DNA from: Motilibacter rhizosphaerae
GTDB lineage: Bacteria; Actinomycetota; Actinomycetes; Motilibacterales; Motilibacteraceae
NCBI RefSeq assembly: GCF_004216915.1
Contig: NZ_SGXD01000008.1
Location: 1-50,852, forward strand
Reading direction: 5' to 3'
DNA length: 50,852 nt
Shown one piece after another: positions 32,588 through 41,315 of the stretch. Made by a program: the position numbers and the translations under genes. Under the pieces are notes generated by a model that was given only the letters and a program-made list of their open reading frames with translations, made no database searches and was not told the origin of the DNA. Within the stretch, counting starts at the first letter, position 1; each line of letters opens with the position of its first letter.

Positions 32588-32727
32588 GCGCTCATGCTGC
32601 CACGGACGCGCCGGCGCGACGCGGCGGGCGGGGACCCGGCTGTGGCAGGTTGTCGTATCCGGGCCGACCCGTTCGTGGTGGAGGTACGACGCGGTCACCG
32701 AGGCCGTACGGAACGAGGAGGACTCCC

Positions 32728-33090
32728 ATGGCGCACTACCTGCTCAGCGTGCACGGCCCGGCCGAGCGCGGCGAGTTCGGCGACTACGGCTCCCGCGAGG
32801 CGATGGAGGAGGCGTTCGCCGCGACCGGTGCCTTCAACGAGGAGCTGAAGACCTCCGGCTACTGGGTCTTCGCCGGCGGGCTCGAGCCGGCCGCGACCGC
32901 CACGGTCGTCGACGGCCGGGGGGAGGCTCCCGTGCTGAGCGACGGGCCGTACCTCGAGACCAAGGAGCTCATCGGGGGGTTCTGGGTCGTCGACGTCCCC
33001 GACCTCGACGTGGCGCTCTCCCTCGCCGCCGCCGGGTCGAAGGCGTGCCGGGGCGTGGTCGAGGTCCGCCCCTTCGAGGGCGTGGCCTGA
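32728..33090 (+). CDS. DGPF/YCII-family protein paired with an ECF sigma factor
   Basis: 120 residues. The DGPF signature appears as SDGPYLETKELIGGFWV, preceded by a typical FAGGLEP. The YCII fold is a small ferredoxin-like dimer with no agreed reaction. ATG 32728 follows GAGGAGGA. It lies immediately upstream of a sigma factor with a long C-terminal extension; DGPF genes next to such ECF42-type sigma factors are a known conserved arrangement and are proposed targets of that sigma factor. Confidence 0.88.
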   Translation: MAHYLLSVHGPAERGEFGDYGSREAMEEAFAATGAFNEELKTSGYWVFAGGLEPAATATVVDGRGEAPVLSDGPYLETKELIGGFWVVDVPDLDVALSLAAAGSKACRGVVEVRPFEGVA

Positions 33091-33140
33091 TCGGCGTCGA
33101 CGACGCGGGGGGCGCGCCGGCTCCGCACGACCGGCCCGGC

Positions 33141-34340
33141 GTGCGTGCCGTCGAGCGCGTCTTCCGCGAGGAGTACGGCCGCGTGGTCGCCTCGCTCGTC
33201 CGCCGCTTCGGCGACATCGACGTCGCCGAGGAGGCGGCGGGCGAGGCGCTCGTGGCGGCGCTGGAGAAGTGGCCGGACACGGGCGTCCCTCCCAACCCCG
33301 GCGGCTGGCTCACGACGACCGCGGGGAACCGCGCGATCGACCGGCTGCGCCGCGAGGGACAGCGCGACGCCAAGCACCAGGCGGCCGTCATGGTCTACGA
33401 CGACACCCCCCACGAACCCACGGGTCCGGTCGAGGACGACCGGCTGCGCCTGCTGTTCACCTGCTGCCACCCCGCGCTCGCTCCGGAGGCACGGGTCGCG
33501 CTCACGCTCCGCCTGCTGGGCGGGCTGTCCGTGGCCGAGATCGCGCAGGCGTTCCTCGTGCCCGAGACGACGATGGGGCAGCGGATCACCAGGGCGAAGA
33601 AGAAGATCGCCGCGGCCCACGTGCCCTACCGGGTCCCGGCCGCTGCCGACCTCCCGGAGCGGCTCGGCGGCGTGCTGACGGTGCTGTTCCTCATCGGCAA
33701 CGAGGGCTACCTCGCCAGCGGGGAGGGGGCTCCGCTGCGTACCGACCTCATGGACGAGGCGGTCCGGCTGGCCCGGCAGCTGCGCCGCCTGCTGCCCGAC
33801 GAGCCGGAGGTCGCCGGCCTGCTCGCCCTCCTCCTGCTCCTCGAGGCACGGCGGGACGCCCGCGTACGCGACGGGCAGCTGGTGACGCTGGCGGACCAGG
33901 ACCGGGCCGGCTGGGACCGGGCCCTCATCGCCGAGGGACACGGCCTCGTGCGCGAGTGCCTCGCCACGGGCCGCCCCGGACGCTTCCAGGTCCTCGCCGC
34001 GATCAACGCCGTCCACACCGACGCCCCGAGCGCGCAGGACACCGACTGGTCGCAGGTCGTCGCGCTCTACGACCAGCTGCTGCGCTTCGACCCCTCACCG
34101 GTCGTCGCGCTGAACCGCGCAGTCGCGGTGGCCGAGCTCGACGGTCCCGAGGTGGCCCTCGCCCTGGTCGACCGGCTGCCGCTGGAGGGCTACCACGCCT
34201 GGTACGCGGCCCGCGCCGACCTGCTGCGCCGGCTGGGCCGCAGCGGTGAGGCGAGGGACGCGTACGACGCGGCGCTGGCCGCGACCCGCAACTCCGCCGA
34301 GCGGGCGTACCTGCAGCGGCGGAGGGGCGAGCTGGTCTGA
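33141..34340 (+). CDS. ECF42-type RNA polymerase sigma factor with C-terminal TPR-like domain
   Basis: About 399 residues, twice the length of a plain ECF factor. Region 2 (about 1-75: VERVFREEYGRVVASLVRRFGD, AEEAAGEALVAAL) is followed by region 4 (about 110-170: LGGLSVAEIAQAFLVPETTMGQR) and a 230-residue helical C-terminus with TPR-like repeats (AINAVHTDAPSAQDTDW, NRAVAVAELDGPEVAL, YHAWYAARADLLRRLG). In this group the extension replaces an anti-sigma factor. GTG 33141 is chosen because RAVERVF is the family start; an upstream CTG at 33087 overlapping the DGPF stop would add 18 residues. It is co-directional with the DGPF gene. Confidence 0.9.
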   Translation: MRAVERVFREEYGRVVASLVRRFGDIDVAEEAAGEALVAALEKWPDTGVPPNPGGWLTTTAGNRAIDRLRREGQRDAKHQAAVMVYDDTPHEPTGPVEDDRLRLLFTCCHPALAPEARVALTLRLLGGLSVAEIAQAFLVPETTMGQRITRAKKKIAAAHVPYRVPAAADLPERLGGVLTVLFLIGNEGYLASGEGAPLRTDLMDEAVRLARQLRRLLPDEPEVAGLLALLLLLEARRDARVRDGQLVTLADQDRAGWDRALIAEGHGLVRECLATGRPGRFQVLAAINAVHTDAPSAQDTDWSQVVALYDQLLRFDPSPVVALNRAVAVAELDGPEVALALVDRLPLEGYHAWYAARADLLRRLGRSGEARDAYDAALAATRNSAERAYLQRRRGELV

Positions 34341-34420
34341 GGGGCGGCGCCGATGGAAGCAGGCCCGCTCGAGCGCGTGACGCCCGGAGTGAGGACGAGG
34401 CGTCTGGGCAGGAGACGATC

Positions 34421-34621
34421 ATGCGCGTAGTGCGGTGGTTGGCCGCCGAGGTGCTCCTCGCGGTCGTCAGCTTCGGGGTCGGGATCCCCTTGGCCCGCCT
34501 GTTCCTTGCCAGCACCTGGAGAGGCGCCGTCGACGTGGCGCTGTGGTTCGCCCTCCTCGGAGTGGTCGCGTCCCTCGTCACCGCGTGGATGAAGCCGCTC
34601 ATCGACGGAGTCAAGCGCTGA
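34421..34621 (+). CDS. Small membrane protein
   Basis: 66 residues with two hydrophobic helices (WLAAEVLLAVVSFGVGIPLA and VALWFALLGVVASLVTAW) and a basic C-terminus. ATG 34421 has AGGAGA five bases upstream. It may be the last gene of the DGPF/sigma transcript or independent. Function unknown. Confidence 0.7.
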   Translation: MRVVRWLAAEVLLAVVSFGVGIPLARLFLASTWRGAVDVALWFALLGVVASLVTAWMKPLIDGVKR

Positions 34622-34672
34622 CCGTGCTGCGGCGGACCTTTCGGACCGCGCTCACCTCTGCTTCGTGGGAGG

Positions 34673-35521
34673 TCACCGCATCTCGAGCGGCACCTTGCGG
34701 GTCGGCGGCGGGAACGACCGGTCGAGCTCGTCCAGCTCCTCGGGGCTGAGGACGAGGTCCAGCGCCGCGCGGTTCTCCGCGACCCGCTCGGGAGTCGAGG
34801 CCTTGACGACCGCGAAGACGTCGGGAAGGCGCAGCACCCAGGCGAGGGCGAGCTGGGCTGGCGTGACGCCCTTCGCGGCGGCCAGCTGGCGGACGGCGGG
34901 CTGCCGGAGCAGCTCGCCGTGGTCGACGGGGGAGTAGGCCATCAGCGGCACGCCGGCGGCGCGGCACCTCGGCAGGAGGTCGTGCTCCAGCCCGCGACGC
35001 GCGAGGTTGTAGAGCACCTGGTCGGTCTGCACCTGCGACCCGCCGGCGACCGAGGCCAGCTCGTCGAGGTCCGGCGCGTCGAGGTTGCTCACGCCCCAGC
35101 CGCGGATCTCCCCTGCCTGCAGCAGGTCCTCGAACCCGGCGACCGTCTCGGCGAGAGGTACGCGCCCGCGCCAGTGCAACAGGTAGAGATCGAGGTGTCC
35201 GGTGCCCAAGCGCCGCAGGCTGGCACGGCACGCGTCCACCGTCCCCCGCCGCGTGGCGTTGCTGGGGAGCACCTTGCTCACCAGGTAGACGCTGTCCCGC
35301 CGCCCGGCTACGGCTTCGCCGACGAGCTCCTCGGCGGCGCCGTCGCCGTACATCTCCGCCGTGTCGATGAGCGTGAGGCCGCTTTCGATCCCCGACCGCA
35401 GCGCGGCCAGCTCCGTGGCCCGACGGGCAGGGTCCTCGCCGAGGTACCAGGTGCCCAGACCCAGCGCAGGAACGGCGTCCCCGCCGGGCAGGGACACGGT
35501 CCGGGTGGTGGGTGCGGTCAT
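34673..35521 (-). CDS. Aldo/keto reductase
   Basis: 282 residues, TIM-barrel AKR family. The catalytic tetrad is visible: Asp in DTAEMYG, Tyr in the same motif, Lys in LVSKVLP, and His in LYLLHWRG. The C-terminal NADPH-binding part (VVKASTPERVAENRAAL) is typical. It should reduce aldehydes or ketones with NADPH; the substrate is unknown. ATG 35521 follows GAGACCACCG with a weak ribosome-binding site. The neighbouring genes give no pathway. Confidence 0.92.
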   Translation of the reverse strand: MTAPTTRTVSLPGGDAVPALGLGTWYLGEDPARRATELAALRSGIESGLTLIDTAEMYGDGAAEELVGEAVAGRRDSVYLVSKVLPSNATRRGTVDACRASLRRLGTGHLDLYLLHWRGRVPLAETVAGFEDLLQAGEIRGWGVSNLDAPDLDELASVAGGSQVQTDQVLYNLARRGLEHDLLPRCRAAGVPLMAYSPVDHGELLRQPAVRQLAAAKGVTPAQLALAWVLRLPDVFAVVKASTPERVAENRAALDLVLSPEELDELDRSFPPPTRKVPLEMR

Positions 35522-35621
35522 CGGTGGTCTCCTCGGCAGCACGCGAGCTCGCCCGGTGTCGGGGCCTCCGGCGACCGTACAGAGCGCGACGGCGCCCTGG
35601 CATCGGCAGGTCTGCCGATCG

Positions 35622-37124
35622 TCAGCCGCAGGCGATGTTCGAGACGCCCTCGTGCGCACCGGTGTCGTCGCACGCGACGCGGTTGCCGCTGGCGGCCTTC
35701 GGCGGGTAGACGCCCACGGTCCAGCCGGGAACCCCGCCCGCGACGCGGTTCCCGCGGAACACGTTGTCCTGCCCCCACCCGGCGAGGACCTGGTGGACCT
35801 GGAAGGCGTCGAGCAGCGTGGTGCTGCCGGAGTTGCCGGTGACGGTCCAGTCGTTGCCCTTGATGTCGACCCAGGAGTCGGCGCTGTTCTGCCCGCTGGT
35901 GCCGTCCTTGCTGAAGTGCACGCCGCGGATGACGCCGCCGGTGGTGCCCTCCTTGACGTCGATGCCCTCGGCCGCCGTGTTCGAGACGGTGTCGTCGGCG
36001 ATGAGGACGTGGTCCGTACGGTCCGGCTTGCCGCCGGTGACCTTGCCCCAGTTGGACTGCGCCGAGCCGACGTAGACGCCCTCACCGAAGCGCGCCTGGA
36101 ACAGCCCGGTGTCGTGGACGGTCGAGTCGATGATCGAGCTGGAGCTGGAGCCGTCCCGGAAGTGCACGCCCTCCTCGCCGATCGACCCGACGTCGAGCCC
36201 CTGCAGGACGCTGCCGATGGAGCCGTCGAGGACGATGCCCTTCTTGGCCGTACGGACCGTGAAGCCGACGAGGTGCCAGTAGCTTCCGGTCACGTGCAGC
36301 GCGTAGCCGCCCTTGGTCGTCTCGCCCGTCGTCAGCACCGCGCGCGGCGAGCCCACGAGCACGACGGGAGCCGTCCGAGTCCCCGACCCGGAGGCCTCGA
36401 ACTGCGTGGAGGTGTACGTGCCGTCCGCCAGCTGGATGCGGTCACCGGGCTTCGCGCGGGCCAGCGCGGTCGTCAGCTCGTCCGCGCCGGACACGTGCAC
36501 CGTGTGCTTGGCCGGAGGCAGCGAGCTCAGCGGGACGGAGGCGCGCACCACGGTGGCGACGGGTGCCGCCGTGCCGCTCACGGTGAAGCGGGCGCGGTAG
36601 CGGTGCGGCGAGCCGCCCACAGTGGCGCGTGCTTCGAGGTGGTGCTCGCCCTTCGCCAGCTTCAGCGTCACCGCGAACGGAGCCGCCGTCTGCTTCGCCA
36701 GCACCTGGTGGTCCACGAGCCAGACGACCGTCGTCGTGCCCCCGGGGGCGGCGACCGTGAGCGGCGACTGGACGACTTCGCCGCCCAGGGACTCCAGCGG
36801 GACGGCGCCCTTCGGCGCTGCGGCCGCGGTGGCGCCCGGCACCGTCAGGTCCGGTTGGGCCTGGGCCGTGTAGGGCGGAAGCGACGGGCTGGCCGCGACG
36901 CGCACGGCGTCGGCGGAGCCCGGGGTGGGCGCTCCCGGGACAGCGGAGCCGAAGGGGGAGGGCACCGCCTGCCGGCCGGACGACCCGAAGTCCACCAGCC
37001 CGCTGAAGCCCACGATGGCTGCGACGAAGACGACGGCGAGGATCGCACCGGCGATGCGGGAAGCAGTCCTGTCCACGCCCGCTGACGACGCGCAGGCTCG
37101 TCGCGGCGTTCCCGTCCCCGGCAT
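35622..37124 (-). CDS. Membrane-anchored or secreted beta-helix (pectate-lyase-like) protein
   Basis: 500 residues. An N-terminal hydrophobic helix (about 24-42, ASRIAGAILAVVFVAAIVGF) acts as an anchor or signal. Then come a Pro/Ala-rich spacer, an Ig-like domain (about 90-180), and a right-handed parallel beta-helix (about 190-500). The last begins with the DELTTALARAKPGDRIQLADG pattern seen at the start of pectate-lyase-like folds and has repeats such as ADDTVSNTAAEGIDV. Two Cys near the end (ACDDTG, NIACG) may pair. It is likely a polysaccharide-binding or -cleaving protein outside the cell. No catalytic Arg/Asp set can be assigned. It is divergent from the DJ-1 gene. Confidence 0.8.
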   Translation of the reverse strand: MPGTGTPRRACASSAGVDRTASRIAGAILAVVFVAAIVGFSGLVDFGSSGRQAVPSPFGSAVPGAPTPGSADAVRVAASPSLPPYTAQAQPDLTVPGATAAAAPKGAVPLESLGGEVVQSPLTVAAPGGTTTVVWLVDHQVLAKQTAAPFAVTLKLAKGEHHLEARATVGGSPHRYRARFTVSGTAAPVATVVRASVPLSSLPPAKHTVHVSGADELTTALARAKPGDRIQLADGTYTSTQFEASGSGTRTAPVVLVGSPRAVLTTGETTKGGYALHVTGSYWHLVGFTVRTAKKGIVLDGSIGSVLQGLDVGSIGEEGVHFRDGSSSSSIIDSTVHDTGLFQARFGEGVYVGSAQSNWGKVTGGKPDRTDHVLIADDTVSNTAAEGIDVKEGTTGGVIRGVHFSKDGTSGQNSADSWVDIKGNDWTVTGNSGSTTLLDAFQVHQVLAGWGQDNVFRGNRVAGGVPGWTVGVYPPKAASGNRVACDDTGAHEGVSNIACG

Positions 37125-37286
37125 GCTGCGCCCGATCGTGCACCCCGGCACCGGGACGGGATCGGCACATCTGCCGATACCGGACACCACGCGGCAGCGG
37201 GTCTGCTGGGGGCGAGGGCTCACGGCGTCGAGCGCAGGAAGCCGCTCCTGCGACGCCGGCCGTGCCCGCGACCGGAGAGAGACGGC

Positions 37287-38003
37287 ATGTCCGTGCGACG
37301 CAGGCTCAGGGGGACGAAGGTGGCCGTCCTCGCGGCCGACGGCTTCGAGAAGGTCGAGCTGGTGGTCCCGCTCCGCGCCCTGGAGGCGGCCGGGGCGAGC
37401 GTCGACGTGGTGTCCCTGCGGCGAGGGCGCATCCGTGGGGTCAACCTGCACATGCCCGCCAGCCGCGTACGCGTCGACGTGACGGTCGACGAGGCCGACC
37501 CCAGCGGCTACGACGCGCTGCTCCTCCCCGGCGGGTTCATCAACCCTGACCTCCTCCGGCAGTCCGCTGCGGCGCGGGAGTTCGTCCGCGGCTTCGTCCT
37601 GCGGGACAAGCCCATCGCCACGCTCTGCCACGGCCCGTGGGTGCTCGCGTCCGCCGGTCTGCTCGAGGGCCGGACCCTCACCTCCTGGCCAGGGATCCGC
37701 GACGACCTGGTCAACGCCGGGGCCGTCTGGCTCGACCAGGAGCTCGTGCAGGACGGGAACCTCACCACGAGCAGAGGGCCGCAGGACATGACGGCGTTCG
37801 TGCACGGGATGATCGAGGCCTTCTCGTCGGCGCCGGCGCAGCGGGCCGCACCGGCGCGTACGTCCGACCGGCAGCGCGACACGCCCGTCGACTGGGCGGT
37901 CGGCGCACTCCACTGGTCACCGAAGCCGTCGACCGCGGCCGTCGCGAGCATCGGCCTGGCGGCCGCGGCCCGGCGCGCTCTGCGTGGCCGGGCGGCGGCG
38001 TGA
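37287..38003 (+). CDS. DJ-1/PfpI-family protein
   Basis: 238 residues. The flavodoxin-like fold of class I glutamine amidotransferase-like proteins: KVAVLAADGFEKVEL with the conserved Glu, YDALLLPGGF, and the nucleophile Cys in ATLCHGPWVLASAG at about residue 114. PfpI-type members act as proteases, deglycases or chaperones; the specific role here is unknown. A tail of about 50 residues beyond the fold (HWSPKPSTAAVASIGLAAAAR) may be a weak amphipathic helix. ATG 37287 follows GAGAGACGGC. Confidence 0.9.
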   Translation: MSVRRRLRGTKVAVLAADGFEKVELVVPLRALEAAGASVDVVSLRRGRIRGVNLHMPASRVRVDVTVDEADPSGYDALLLPGGFINPDLLRQSAAAREFVRGFVLRDKPIATLCHGPWVLASAGLLEGRTLTSWPGIRDDLVNAGAVWLDQELVQDGNLTTSRGPQDMTAFVHGMIEAFSSAPAQRAAPARTSDRQRDTPVDWAVGALHWSPKPSTAAVASIGLAAAARRALRGRAAA

Positions 38004-38119
38004 GCGCTACCCGCGCAGGACGGCCGCTGCACCCGGCGGTCCTGCGCTAGCGCCCACCCGGCGACGTGCGCGGACGAGGCTCTCGCCAGGATATGAGGCC
38101 TGAGGACCGAGGAGGGCGC

Positions 38120-38836
38120 GTGAGCGGGACAGCGACCGGCGGGGGCTGGCTGCACGACGCCCGGCACGGTCCTCTGCCTGCGCTGCTGCTCGCGCTGACG
38201 GTCGCGACGGGTGTGGTCGACGCCGTCAGCATCCTGGCGCTGGGCCGGGTCTTCATCGCCAACATGACCGGTAACGTCGTCTTCATCGGCTTCGCGCTGG
38301 CCGGTGCGCCGGGCTTCTCGCTCGTCGCCTCGGTGCTCGCGCTGGTCGGCTTCCTGCTGGGCGCGGCGGCGAGCGGCGTGCTGGTCGCGCGGTGGCGCAC
38401 GGCCCGGGGGACCCTGCTCGCCGTCGGCACCACCGTCGAGGTCGTGCTCCTCGCCGTCGCGCTGGTCATCGCGACGGTCTGCTCGGAGCCGTACGGCGCC
38501 GCGCCGCGCGATGCCGTCGCCCTGGTGGCGGCTGGGGCCCTCGGCATGCAGAACGCCGTCGCCCGCGAGCTCGCCCTCCCCGATGCGACGACCACCGTGC
38601 TGACCATGACGCTGACGGGTCTCGCCGCCGAGCTGCGTCGGCGCGACGTACGGGTGCTCCTGCGCCGGCTGGTCGCGGTCGCCGCCATGCTCATGGGGGC
38701 GTCGGCGGGAGCTGTCCTGGTCCTGCATGCGGGCGCCGCCTGGGCCATGGCGCTCGCGCTGGTGCTCGTCGGCGGGGTGAGCGCGGGAGCGTGGACCCTC
38801 GGACGGCGACCGGGCGCGTGGCAGTCGCCGCGCTGA
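38120..38836 (+). CDS. YoaK/DUF1275-family membrane protein
   Basis: 238 residues with six predicted helices. The family hallmark VVDAVSILALGRVFIANMTGN is at about residues 33-53, followed by GMQNAVARELALPDATTTV with the conserved second half-motif. The family is widespread and of unknown function; transport has been suggested. GTG 38120 is preceded by GGAGGG; an ATG at 38093 would add nine residues. Confidence 0.88.
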   Translation: MSGTATGGGWLHDARHGPLPALLLALTVATGVVDAVSILALGRVFIANMTGNVVFIGFALAGAPGFSLVASVLALVGFLLGAAASGVLVARWRTARGTLLAVGTTVEVVLLAVALVIATVCSEPYGAAPRDAVALVAAGALGMQNAVARELALPDATTTVLTMTLTGLAAELRRRDVRVLLRRLVAVAAMLMGASAGAVLVLHAGAAWAMALALVLVGGVSAGAWTLGRRPGAWQSPR

Positions 38837-38920
38837 CTGGCCCAGATGACCAGGGAGACGTCAAGGGACGGCGCTGGGCGATCGCCAACGGCCCCGGGTG
38901 GATGGTCGCGGGTCCGCGCG

Positions 38921-41089
38921 CTACAGCGCGTGCAGGGCTTCCGCGGTCCACCGGCCCGGCTCGAGCACGGGGATCGTCGGCGCCGGCTCCCCGAACAGGA
39001 ACCCCTGGACCAGGACGACGCCGAGACCGGCGAGGGCGCGGAGCTCGTCCCCCGTCTCGACGCCCTCCGCGATCGTCGTCGCTCCACTGCTGACGGCGAA
39101 GTCGTGCAGGGCACCGACCAGCGCGCGGCGGACCGGGTCATCGTCGATGCCGCGTACGAGCGACATGTCGATCTTGATGAGGTCCGGTCGCAGGCGCAGG
39201 ACGTGGCGCATGCTCGCGTACCCCGCGCCCGCGTCGTCCACCGCGATCCGCATGCCCCGAGCGCGGAAGGGCGCGAGGACCTCGTGCAGGTCCTCGTAGG
39301 ACGTCACCGGCGCGTGCTCGGTGATCTCCAGGACCACGCGCGCGGGGTCGCACCCGTCCAGCAGGACGTCCAGACCGCCGTCCGTCACGACGGAGGGCGA
39401 CATGTTGACGGTGACGACGGGTGCCGAGATCGGCGGGTCGAGGAAGAGCAGCGCGGCTCGCCCGGTCGCGACCTCGAGCCGGCCGGTCATCCCCACGCTG
39501 GCCGCGGCGGCGAACCACTGCGCGGGTCCACGCTCGCTGCCCCGGAAGCGGGTGAGTCCCTCTGCGGCGACGATCTCGCCGGTGCGCAGGTCGACGATGG
39601 GCTGGAGCACCGCCGTGCGTCCTTCGCCGTCGCACAGCGCCGCGACCTGGTCGCGCAGGTCCTCGTGGAGGCGCATCTCCTCCGCCTCGTGCAGGGCCCG
39701 GTAGTGCATGTCCTCGAGGACCTCCGCGATGAGCCTTGCGGAGTTGAGGTCGTCGGAGCCCAGGTCCGGCGCCGGTGCCGCTCCGATGGCGCAGAGCATC
39801 CCGCGGGTGCTGCCGTCGGGGTCCTGCAGGGGCACCCCGAGGTAGGAGCCGATGCGCAGCTCGAAGGTCACGGGGAGCAGCGCGCCCTGCGGGTCCGCCC
39901 GGGCGTCGGGGATCAGTGCGGGCATGGTCCCGTTGAGCACGCTCGTGCAGTAGGCCCCTGCCAGCGGCAGACCCGTTCCGGGGGTCGGAGCCAGCGCCCC
40001 GCGGGCCGCGTCGACGAAGCGGAAGACCTGCTCGGAGCCGACGAACTCGCTCGTCCACGCGACGTCCATCCCCACCTGGAGCCGCAGCAGGCGGAGCAGG
40101 CGGAGGACCGACCCGGCGTACCCCTCGTCGCCCTCCTCGGCCGGGTAGCCCGCCCCGAGCACCACCTCGACGGGCTCGCCGCCGGCACCGGCCGGGAGGG
40201 CCCCGCGGCCCGAGCGCGCGGTCCTGCCGCCGCCGGCGGCCTTGGCCCGGGCCATCGCGTCGTAGGCCGCCGCGACCAGCTCCTCCGGCTCCTCGTCCCA
40301 GCTCGTCGCGGTGTGGATGCCGATGCTCACCGCGACGCGGATGCGACGCCCGCCGGCACGGAAGGGGTCCTCCATCGCCCTCGTGACGCGGGTCGCGATC
40401 TCCTCGGCCGCGAGGCCGGCGGGGTACCCGGCGACGGCGATGACGAATTGGTCGGCGACGAGCCGGCCGACCGTGTCGGAGGGGCGTACGCAGCGCTGCA
40501 GCCGACGGGCCACGCCGATGAGCACCTCGTCCGCGACGTCGTGGCCGTGCGTGGTGTCGATGGCCGTGAAGTCGTCGAGGTCGATGACGAGCACCGCCAC
40601 GGCACCGCGGGTGCGCCGGGCCGCCACGCTCGCCTGGGTCAGCCGCTCCTCGACGAGGAAGCGGCCGGGCAGGCCCGTGAGGGCGTCGTGGGTCGAGCGG
40701 CGCAGCGCGGCTGCGTGCGCGACGCGGGCCTCGGGCAACCGGCTCAGGCGGACGACCGCGCTGCCGGCGTCCAGCGGCCAGCTGGTGACCTCCACCCGCG
40801 CGGGGCTGTCCGGGCCGCGGCCGGGGAGCTCGATCCGGACCTCGCGGCGCTCCCGGAGCGTCGCCGCCACGCCGTCGACGAGCGCCGTCGCAGCGGTGGT
40901 GCCGAGCTCGCGGGACCACCGGTCGGCGTCCAGGAGGAGCTCCCCCTGCGCCGGTCGGGCGGGGGTCGCGGCGAGCCAGGCCGCGCTGGCGAGCACGACC
41001 CGCCCGTCCGGCCCGGCTACGGCCTGCTGGTCCGGAGCCCCCTCGAACAGCTCGCGCCACAGATCGGCCGACTGCTCGTCCACCTGCAC
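38921..41089 (-). CDS. c-di-GMP phosphodiesterase, PAS - degenerate GGDEF - GAF - EAL
   Basis: 722 residues, cytoplasmic. A PAS-like region (1-125), GGDEF (130-290), GAF (310-470) and EAL (480-715). The GGDEF loop reads RLVADQF, so cyclase activity should be lost, but the I-site RPSD remains and could sense c-di-GMP. The EAL domain has EGL in place of EAL with the metal-binding Glu kept, then VNMSPS, LEITEH, AVDDAGAGYASM, IKIDMSLV, IAEGVET and VQGFLFG, so it should hydrolyse c-di-GMP to pGpG. Placing a GAF domain between the two catalytic domains is unusual. It converges on the DUF1275 gene. Confidence 0.92.
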   Translation of the reverse strand: MQVDEQSADLWRELFEGAPDQQAVAGPDGRVVLASAAWLAATPARPAQGELLLDADRWSRELGTTAATALVDGVAATLRERREVRIELPGRGPDSPARVEVTSWPLDAGSAVVRLSRLPEARVAHAAALRRSTHDALTGLPGRFLVEERLTQASVAARRTRGAVAVLVIDLDDFTAIDTTHGHDVADEVLIGVARRLQRCVRPSDTVGRLVADQFVIAVAGYPAGLAAEEIATRVTRAMEDPFRAGGRRIRVAVSIGIHTATSWDEEPEELVAAAYDAMARAKAAGGGRTARSGRGALPAGAGGEPVEVVLGAGYPAEEGDEGYAGSVLRLLRLLRLQVGMDVAWTSEFVGSEQVFRFVDAARGALAPTPGTGLPLAGAYCTSVLNGTMPALIPDARADPQGALLPVTFELRIGSYLGVPLQDPDGSTRGMLCAIGAAPAPDLGSDDLNSARLIAEVLEDMHYRALHEAEEMRLHEDLRDQVAALCDGEGRTAVLQPIVDLRTGEIVAAEGLTRFRGSERGPAQWFAAAASVGMTGRLEVATGRAALLFLDPPISAPVVTVNMSPSVVTDGGLDVLLDGCDPARVVLEITEHAPVTSYEDLHEVLAPFRARGMRIAVDDAGAGYASMRHVLRLRPDLIKIDMSLVRGIDDDPVRRALVGALHDFAVSSGATTIAEGVETGDELRALAGLGVVLVQGFLFGEPAPTIPVLEPGRWTAEALHAL

Positions 41090-41315
41090 GGTCCACGCCC
41101 CTTCGCGCCCCGTTCCCCCTGACCACCGCCAGTCTGCACCGTTGCCCCATCGCCGTGCTGGTCTTCGGCTCCCGGGTCAGCCCTCAGGTCGCCGAGAGGG
41201 TGGAGCAGCGCCGGCGGGAGGTGCCCAGCGCGAACGCTCGGGCGAGGACCAGATCCACGTCCTGATCCGCCCTGGCAGGGCCCGACTGCAGCAGCATCGC
41301 CGCACGGAGCACGGA

